From: JAJPIG01 sp035504735
GTDB taxonomy: Bacteria; Desulfobacterota; Binatia; Binatales; Binataceae
Direction: 5' to 3'
Assembly: GCA_035504735.1 (NCBI GenBank)
Contig: DATJRJ010000223.1
Location: 1 to 10,448, forward strand
Length of the DNA: 10,448 nt
Shown here: positions 6,863-10,448 of the stretch, piece by piece
Layout of the letters: every line of letters begins with the position of its first letter
Numbering within the stretch: the first letter of the stretch is position 1
Notes under the pieces: generated by a model
What the model was told of the DNA's origin: nothing
What the model saw: the letters and a program-made list of their open reading frames with translations, nothing else
The model's database searches: none
Program-made: the position numbers and the translations under genes

Positions 6863-7025
6863 TCGTGCTGATTTTTCCCCTCTGTAGCTTATGGAGATTT
6901 ACGTAAGTGTTCCCACATCAACGTCGCCCCCCTGATGGCATTGACATCAGCAGAACGCTGCCGGCGCCAAGGTGCTTTTTGTTTGCTTCGCTCGGCCATT
7001 CGACTAACCTGTAAGGCCGGTGTCT
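6863..7025 (+). other. Intergenic region between tlyA and the LysM gene
   Basis: A 163-base gap holds a T-run just after tlyA (ATTTTTCCCC) without a convincing hairpin, and a perfect TTGACA at 6941-6946 that has no -10 at the right distance. AAGG at 7013-7016 lies 9 bases before ATG 7026 and is a good ribosome binding site. A short reading frame starting at 6935 overlaps the next gene in another frame and is not supported. Confidence 0.5.
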
Positions 7026-8024
7026 ATGCATACGAAAATCCTCAGCGCGGCTTTAAGACGTTGGGCGGTGCGGTTGCTGGTTGCGATCCTGACCATCGCC
7101 TGGGCGAGTTTCGCCGTGGCTCAGATTTCCGAGTACGACGAGCCGCCGAGCAGCCCGCCCCGATATCATCAGGCCCAACCGCCAGCCGACGAAACGGCGC
7201 CGGCGCCCGATGATAGCGACGTGCCGGTCCGCCGCGCGACCCCGCCCGTCAGCACCGCACCGAGCAGCACCGCGCCCGCGCGAGGCACAGAATTTTCCTA
7301 TTCAGTCAGGCCGGGCGATTCACTCGGTTCTATCGCTGAGAGCTTCGGGCTCGATGCCGACGATTTGGCCCGCGCCAACCATCTCGGGCCCGACGCTGTG
7401 CTGATGGTCGGCAAGACCTTGCGGATACCGAATCCGTTCGCGGCCCAGGTCCGCAATCTGAGTGCGCAGGTTAACGAGCTCACAACTGCGGTCGCCGACG
7501 CCAACGATAAGGCCGCCGCGGCGACGCTCAAGAGTCAATCGGCTGCGGCGAAGATCGAATCACTCGCCGCCGATAACGAAGATCTGCGGCACGACAGTAT
7601 CGCCCTGCCGCGCTGGCGCGGAATCGCGGTAACGCTCGGAATCGTCGCGCTGCTGATGTTTGGCGTGATGGTGGTAACACTGTTCGAGTGGTGGCTCTTG
7701 CGCCGTCGCTTCGGCGAGTTGGTCGCGATCACCGACTCGCTAACCAGCCTCGATCAGAAGTACAAGCGCATCGTCGCCAAGGCAGAACTGCGCTTTCAGC
7801 AGCTCTACGGACGGCGGCGCGTAGCCGGAGCGACAACCGCCGAACCAGGCAAGACCGACGAGGAGATCGAAATCGAGCGGCTCAACCATGAGCTGCGCGA
7901 AGCGCTGGCGCATCAGCTTCGCCGCCTCGGCGTGGCGCGCTCGCGGCCGCGCCGCAACGGCCGCTGGCGCGAGGTCTTCGGCGACGTCGAAACGCCGGTC
8001 GAAGCGCGCTCTGCCCGGCGCTGA
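7026..8024 (+). CDS. LysM domain protein with coiled coil, transmembrane helix and charged C-terminal tail
   Basis: I do not recognise a named gene. From ATG 7026 (AAGG 9 bases upstream) the product is 332 residues. A signal peptide ends near FAVAQ at about 28-33. A Pro/Ser/Thr/Ala-rich disordered linker runs to about 88. One LysM domain follows at about 91-135 (FSYSVRPGDSLGSIAESFGL through LMVGKTLRIPNP), of the type that binds peptidoglycan glycan chains. Residues 139-189 are an Ala-rich coiled coil. A transmembrane helix lies at about 199-225, and the remaining hundred residues are charged and helical (GELVAITDSLTSLDQKYKR, then EEIEIERLNHELREALAHQL), ending very Arg-rich. With a cleaved signal, LysM faces the periplasm and the tail the cytoplasm. 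The layout recalls FimV/TspA-type wall-to-cytoplasm proteins, without their TPR region. A GTG at 7020 is an alternative start with poorer spacing. The role is unknown. Confidence 0.8.
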   Translation: MHTKILSAALRRWAVRLLVAILTIAWASFAVAQISEYDEPPSSPPRYHQAQPPADETAPAPDDSDVPVRRATPPVSTAPSSTAPARGTEFSYSVRPGDSLGSIAESFGLDADDLARANHLGPDAVLMVGKTLRIPNPFAAQVRNLSAQVNELTTAVADANDKAAAATLKSQSAAAKIESLAADNEDLRHDSIALPRWRGIAVTLGIVALLMFGVMVVTLFEWWLLRRRFGELVAITDSLTSLDQKYKRIVAKAELRFQQLYGRRRVAGATTAEPGKTDEEIEIERLNHELREALAHQLRRLGVARSRPRRNGRWREVFGDVETPVEARSARR

Positions 8025-8035
8025 AACAGATTATC

Positions 8036-8041
8036 TATTAT
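8036..8041 (+). promoter_or_regulatory. Possible -10 element of the 8131-9662 cassette
   Basis: TATTAT sits in an AT-rich patch (ACAGATTATCTATTATCAC) just after the LysM gene stop, in otherwise GC-rich DNA, with no clear -35. If used, transcription would begin near 8048 and give a leader of about 80 bases containing two stem-loops before the ATG at 8131. Confidence 0.25.
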
Positions 8042-8059
8042 CACCGCGCGCCGGCGGCC

Positions 8060-8105
8060 CCGGACGAAAATCCGGCGTGCACTCCCCGTCCGTTCCGGTC
8101 GGGGA
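8060..8105 (+). promoter_or_regulatory. Two adjacent stem-loops in the leader of the 8131 gene
   Basis: First hairpin: CCGGA (8060-8064) pairs with TCCGG (8071-8075) around CGAAAA. Second hairpin: TCCCCGTCCG (8083-8092) pairs with CGGTCGGGGA (8096-8105) with one T-T mismatch and a TTC loop. No T-run follows the second hairpin, so it is not a classic terminator; attenuation, partial termination of the LysM transcript or mRNA stabilisation are all possible. The strong GAGGAG ribosome binding site at 8121-8126 lies downstream and is free of these stems. Confidence 0.45.
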
Positions 8106-8120
8106 ATCGATAACCGGGAA

Positions 8121-8126
8121 GAGGAG
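8121..8126 (+). promoter_or_regulatory. Strong ribosome binding site for the 8131 gene
   Basis: GAGGAG ends 4 bases before ATG 8131, the best Shine-Dalgarno match in the window. It decides this start over in-frame upstream codons and suggests that the small exported protein is made at a high level relative to its neighbours, whose starts are weak. Confidence 0.65.
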
Positions 8127-8130
8127 ATCG

Positions 8131-8490
8131 ATGGTGAAAAAGCTCATAATCGCAACTCTTGGTTTGGCGCTGTCGATCGGTGGCGGCACGATGCTCTTGG
8201 CGGCCGAGACCTCCACCGTCAGCGGCCATCTGCGCGACGGATTCTGCTACACCATTATGGGCGCGCACGGCGCCAGCCATCACGCCTGCGCACTCAAATG
8301 CGCCAAGGCCGGAATCCCGGTGCTATTCGTCGAGGACAAGACCGACAAGGGTTATGTGCTGCTGCCGCCCAAGGACGACGAGGGTTTGCCGACCGACGTA
8401 ACCGACAAGATGGAGCAGGAAGTCACCCTGACCGGTCACGAATACACCAAGGATGGCGTGAGCTTTTTCCAGGTCGAATCGGTAAAGTAG
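8131..8490 (+). CDS. Small exported Cys/His-rich protein, function unknown
   Basis: The 119-residue product begins MVKKLIIATLGLALSIGGG, a clear signal peptide with a likely cleavage at about 24-26 (LLA-A-E). The mature part, about 95 residues, opens with TVSGHLRDGFCY and then has a dense cluster MGAHGASHHACALKCAK: Cys39, Cys53, Cys57, His46, His50 and His51. The rest (VLFVEDKTDKGYVLLPP, then EVTLTGHEYTKDGVSFFQVE) looks like a small beta-barrel or OB-like fold. Secreted proteins with an xxCxxxC 'CALKCAKAG' segment followed by a vly-l strand recur in deltaproteobacterial genomes, but I know no assigned function. The CxxxC/His cluster could bind a metal or form a disulfide. GAGGAG at 8121-8126 fixes the start; the reading frame is open further upstream to 7888 but that overlaps the LysM gene and lacks coding character. 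The DUF2231 gene starts 3 bases after the stop. Confidence 0.8.
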   Translation: MVKKLIIATLGLALSIGGGTMLLAAETSTVSGHLRDGFCYTIMGAHGASHHACALKCAKAGIPVLFVEDKTDKGYVLLPPKDDEGLPTDVTDKMEQEVTLTGHEYTKDGVSFFQVESVK

Positions 8491-8493
8491 CCC

Positions 8494-8976
8494 GTGTTGA
8501 GGGGCTTGCTGCCCGGGGCGGAGCATCTTCAGAATATCCACCCGCTACTGGTTCATTTCCCGCTTGCGCTGTTACCCACCGCCACGCTGGTCTACTGCCT
8601 GGCAGTCGCCGGACGGCGTGAGACTTGGGCTTGGGTTGCGCTCTGGATGCTGGTGCTGGGGACTCTGGGAGCGGGGGCGGCGGTCGCCAGCGGGCTATGG
8701 GCCGCACCCGGCGTGATGATTGCCATCTCGGTCAAAGACCATCTGCTCTACCCGCATCGGAACCTGATGCTGGCGGTAATGGCGTTGAGTGCCGGTCTCG
8801 CGGTTTGGGCGCTCGTCGCGCGTCCGATGCCGGACCGCGGTCGTTATGGGTTCCTGTTGATGTTGCTGTTAATGGTCGCGTTGATCGTGAAGGGCGCTGA
8901 CTACGGCGCCAGGATGGTCTACGACTACAATGCGGGCGGCGACGCCTGCGGGCAGCCGATCGAATTCTCACGGTGA
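8494..8976 (+). CDS. DUF2231 family four-helix inner-membrane protein
   Basis: A 160-residue integral membrane protein with helices at about 17-39, 46-69, 90-110 and 117-134. The first helix opens with NIHPLLVHFPLAL, the DUF2231 hallmark (HPxxVHFP, His16 and His21), and the end carries GADYGARMVYDYNAGGDACG, like the family's G-ggxLVYxyGvGv close. A further histidine pair, His83 and His88, lies at the start of helix three (KDHLLYPHRN). Such paired histidines in a four-helix bundle are compatible with haem or metal binding, but no function has been established for the family that I can name. The start is GTG 8494, 3 bases after the preceding stop and without its own Shine-Dalgarno, so it is probably translated by coupling to the 8131 gene. 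Its stop overlaps the next start (GTGA, 8973-8976). Confidence 0.85.
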   Translation: MLRGLLPGAEHLQNIHPLLVHFPLALLPTATLVYCLAVAGRRETWAWVALWMLVLGTLGAGAAVASGLWAAPGVMIAISVKDHLLYPHRNLMLAVMALSAGLAVWALVARPMPDRGRYGFLLMLLLMVALIVKGADYGARMVYDYNAGGDACGQPIEFSR

Positions 8977-9662
8977 GCGCGGTGAATTCAGTGAACGCAC
9001 CGCAGAGGCGCATCGCGCCGGGCGCTCGCCGCAGGGCGTTTGCAGTACTGGGCGCGGCGCTCGCGATAATCTGGCTAGTGAACGTTACGGGTTGCGCGCA
9101 GCTCAACACGGTCACCGCTCCCGCAGCCTCGCCATCTGCCACGACAACCGAAGCGGCCGAGCCCAGCGCGACTCCCACGCCGCCCGGCGCGGCGGTGGAT
9201 ATCACCTATACCCACCCTGGCGATTACCTGGTCTCGTTCTCGGTCGTGAAGTATTCCGGTACCCGGCTGCTGGAGACGCACGACACTGATACCCATCGCA
9301 ACAGCTCGATCGTGTTGTTCGAGGGCGGCGTGCCGACCTGGGAGTTCGCCGCCGACCGCGGGCTGCTTGGCCATCTCGGCTTCGACAAGGATTTTGCGGT
9401 CCACAAAGTGATGTACGGTCAGCTTCCCAAAGGCTTTATCTCCTCGACACCGCCATCGGGTCCGCCCGAGCCGCTGGAGCCGGGCCACTTCTATATCTTC
9501 TCGGTCACGCGGCATTCGGGTATCACCAGCTACGAGGCGGTGAAGGTGCTCGATGACGGCAGTCTCGAAGGCTATGTCGCCCAGCCGATGGCCGGCAGCA
9601 GCTTCGAGCTCTGTTGCAACGTCAATTCCGATTTCATCAACCCCACGCAGCCGCAACCATAG
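8973..9662 (+). CDS. Predicted lipoprotein of unknown family
   Basis: This 229-residue protein has a basic N-terminus (RRIAPGARRRAF), a hydrophobic helix at about 23-37 and the lipobox VTGC with Cys41, so it is a likely substrate of Lgt and signal peptidase II. Ala at the +2 position fits sorting to the outer membrane by the usual rule. A Thr/Pro/Ala/Ser-rich tether runs from 46 to about 74, followed by a domain of about 150 residues that looks beta-rich (VDITYTHPGDYLVSFSVVKY, later GHFYIFSVTRHSGITSYEAV). It ends with a CysCys pair at 214-215 and a Pro/Gln tail. I do not recognise the domain. The start GTG 8973 overlaps the DUF2231 stop by 4 bases (GTGA), a strong sign of translational coupling; GTG 8982 is also in frame. 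Confidence 0.75.
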   Translation: MSAVNSVNAPQRRIAPGARRRAFAVLGAALAIIWLVNVTGCAQLNTVTAPAASPSATTTEAAEPSATPTPPGAAVDITYTHPGDYLVSFSVVKYSGTRLLETHDTDTHRNSSIVLFEGGVPTWEFAADRGLLGHLGFDKDFAVHKVMYGQLPKGFISSTPPSGPPEPLEPGHFYIFSVTRHSGITSYEAVKVLDDGSLEGYVAQPMAGSSFELCCNVNSDFINPTQPQP

Positions 9663-9777
9663 CCGAACTGCGTTTGACATTTCACCGGCAGAACGTTCAG
9701 TGTTCCGATCAGCGACGACGGATGACAGCTCGATGTAACGTGGCAATCGCGGATTACGATAACCAGCGAGGTGCGCC
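9663..9777 (+). other. Intergenic region before the haem-oxygenase-like gene
   Basis: A 115-base gap contains a perfect TTGACA at 9674-9679 without a matching -10, and the 8-base palindrome GAACGTTC at 9691-9698. GAGGTG at 9768-9773 ends 4 bases before ATG 9778 and is the likely ribosome binding site. I see no small gene here. Confidence 0.45.
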
Positions 9778-10448
9778 ATGGACGCAGCAACCTTCAGAGC
9801 GGAAATCAAACGGCTCGCTTCGGAATTCAAACTCGACAAGCATCCTTATGTTCAGCTGGTGTACACCGGCAAAGCCAGCCGCGAACAGCTCAAGAACTAC
9901 CCGATCCAGCATTACGAAATGACGGTACGCGACGCCGACATGTTCGGCGCGGAAGGCTTTCTACGGATGCGCGAGATCGACGCCGAGGCGGCGCGCGATC
10001 GGGCCATGAGCTTTGCCGAGGAAGCGTTGGGAATCTACAGCCGGTCGGCATCGCATCTCGAATTGCTGTTCGAATTATGGGAAGGCGGCCTGGGACTGCC
10101 GCGCCAGGAACTAATCCAGTCCAAGTCCTCCGAGGCCGCCCGTATCCTAAACGCGCTGATCATCCGCCTGAGGCGCATCAAGCCCCGGTTCGGGGGCGCC
10201 GCGGGCTTGCTGGAAGAGATGGAAGTGGAAGCGTACCGGATGTTATACGAGGGCCTCGAAAATCATTACCAGATCGATCCCAAGCATCTGCGCTTTCTGT
10301 CGGTCCATCACGAGGCCGACAAGGAACACGGCGAATCCGGCCATCGGCTGATCGAACGTTTCGTCGCGGGCAGCGGCCGCGAGGAAGAATTTTTATCCGA
10401 AGCGCGCCTGATGATGAGTGCCTTCTGGAAAGGCTTCGATTCGATGAT
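9778..10448 (+). CDS. TenA/PqqC/CADD-like haem-oxygenase-fold putative metalloenzyme, C-terminus cut off
   Basis: The reading frame is open from ATG 9778 to the window edge, giving at least 223 residues, all apparently helical. The start MDAATFRAEIKRLASEFKLD, then KHPYVQLVYTGKASREQLKN, is the usual opening of this superfamily (a helix, a short H-P segment, then xxLxxF/Y). The key motif is HHEADKEH, giving His177-x3-Asp181-x2-His184, the spacing of the C-terminal metal ligands (H174, D178, H181) in CADD and related non-haem diiron oxidases/oxygenases (HDO group). Other likely ligands are Glu81 or Glu82, His93 in ASHLELL, and a glutamate within 146-151 (EEMEVE). This suggests an iron enzyme, unlike cofactorless PqqC or the thiaminase TenA. 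Substrate unknown; PABA synthesis (CADD), alkene formation (UndA) and N-oxygenation are known outcomes in the group. It follows the lipoprotein gene by 115 bases, so may be a separate unit. Confidence 0.8.
   Translation, partial: MDAATFRAEIKRLASEFKLDKHPYVQLVYTGKASREQLKNYPIQHYEMTVRDADMFGAEGFLRMREIDAEAARDRAMSFAEEALGIYSRSASHLELLFELWEGGLGLPRQELIQSKSSEAARILNALIIRLRRIKPRFGGAAGLLEEMEVEAYRMLYEGLENHYQIDPKHLRFLSVHHEADKEHGESGHRLIERFVAGSGREEEFLSEARLMMSAFWKGFDSM

Noticed and set aside
6941..6946. Perfect TTGACA as a sigma-70 -35 for the LysM gene
   Set aside because: At 15-19 bases downstream there is only GC-rich sequence with no -10-like hexamer.
6971..6988. Sigma-54 promoter (GG...GC) before the LysM gene
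   Set aside because: The GG and GC pairs are 14 rather than 12 bases apart, so the invariant spacing is not met.
6935..7213. Open frame of 92 codons before and across the LysM start
   Set aside because: It overlaps the LysM gene in another frame, has no ribosome binding site and no recognisable domain.
7888..8130. Upstream in-frame extension of the small exported protein
   Set aside because: It overlaps the end of the LysM gene, reads as Arg/Ala-rich noise, and would bury the signal peptide; ATG 8131 has the strong ribosome binding site.
9646..9672. Terminator after the lipoprotein gene
   Set aside because: The only inverted repeat, CGCAG with CTGCG, has 5 pairs and a 17-base loop, with no U-run.
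9674..9679. Perfect TTGACA as a sigma-70 -35 for the haem-oxygenase-like gene
   Set aside because: No -10-like hexamer stands at 15-19 bases; kept only as a note on the intergenic region.
9691..9705. LexA-like operator at GAACGTTC / GTTC
   Set aside because: The half-sites do not have the GAAC-N4-GTTC spacing of known SOS boxes and no lexA-regulated gene follows.

Overview
This is a GC-rich, gene-dense bacterial chromosomal segment with thirteen genes, two of them cut by the window edges. There are no mobile elements, CRISPR arrays, or rRNA/tRNA genes that I can see. It looks Gram-negative: a lipoprotein transferase, a periplasmic thiol oxidoreductase, a CtpA protease and several exported proteins are present. 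The xseA-xseB-tlyA order and the GDGDWG form of Lgt recall deltaproteobacteria-like, probably uncultured lineages (something near Binatota/Desulfobacterota is my guess only). No gene here fixes the phylum.

Layout. Positions 1-1103 (minus strand) hold a translation/RNA quality group: dtd (D-aminoacyl-tRNA deacylase), a DUF1285 protein, and the start of a TrmL-type tRNA 2'-O-methyltransferase, packed with overlaps. Divergently, 1206-4157 (plus strand) carries an envelope group: lgt, a TlpA/ResA-like membrane-anchored thioredoxin, and ctpA. A strong stem-loop at 4197-4229 follows. Then 4299-6862 holds xseA, xseB (both exonuclease VII subunits) and tlyA (FtsJ-type rRNA 2'-O-methyltransferase).

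Positions 7026-9662 are the least ordinary part. They hold a LysM/coiled-coil/transmembrane protein, then a tightly packed cassette of a small exported Cys/His protein, a DUF2231 four-helix membrane protein and a lipoprotein of unknown family. From 9778 to the right edge runs a haem-oxygenase-like (TenA/PqqC/CADD-type) putative metalloenzyme, cut at its C-terminus.

How the genes fit together. Lgt would lipidate exported proteins such as the lipoprotein encoded at 8973-9662. The TlpA-like protein could serve exported Cys proteins such as the one at 8131-8490. CtpA would process or degrade periplasmic substrates. The best candidate for an undescribed system is the 8131-9662 exported/membrane/lipoprotein cassette, but its function cannot be read from the sequence. 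Most of the rest is conserved housekeeping, and I did not find a clearly novel defence or mobile system.
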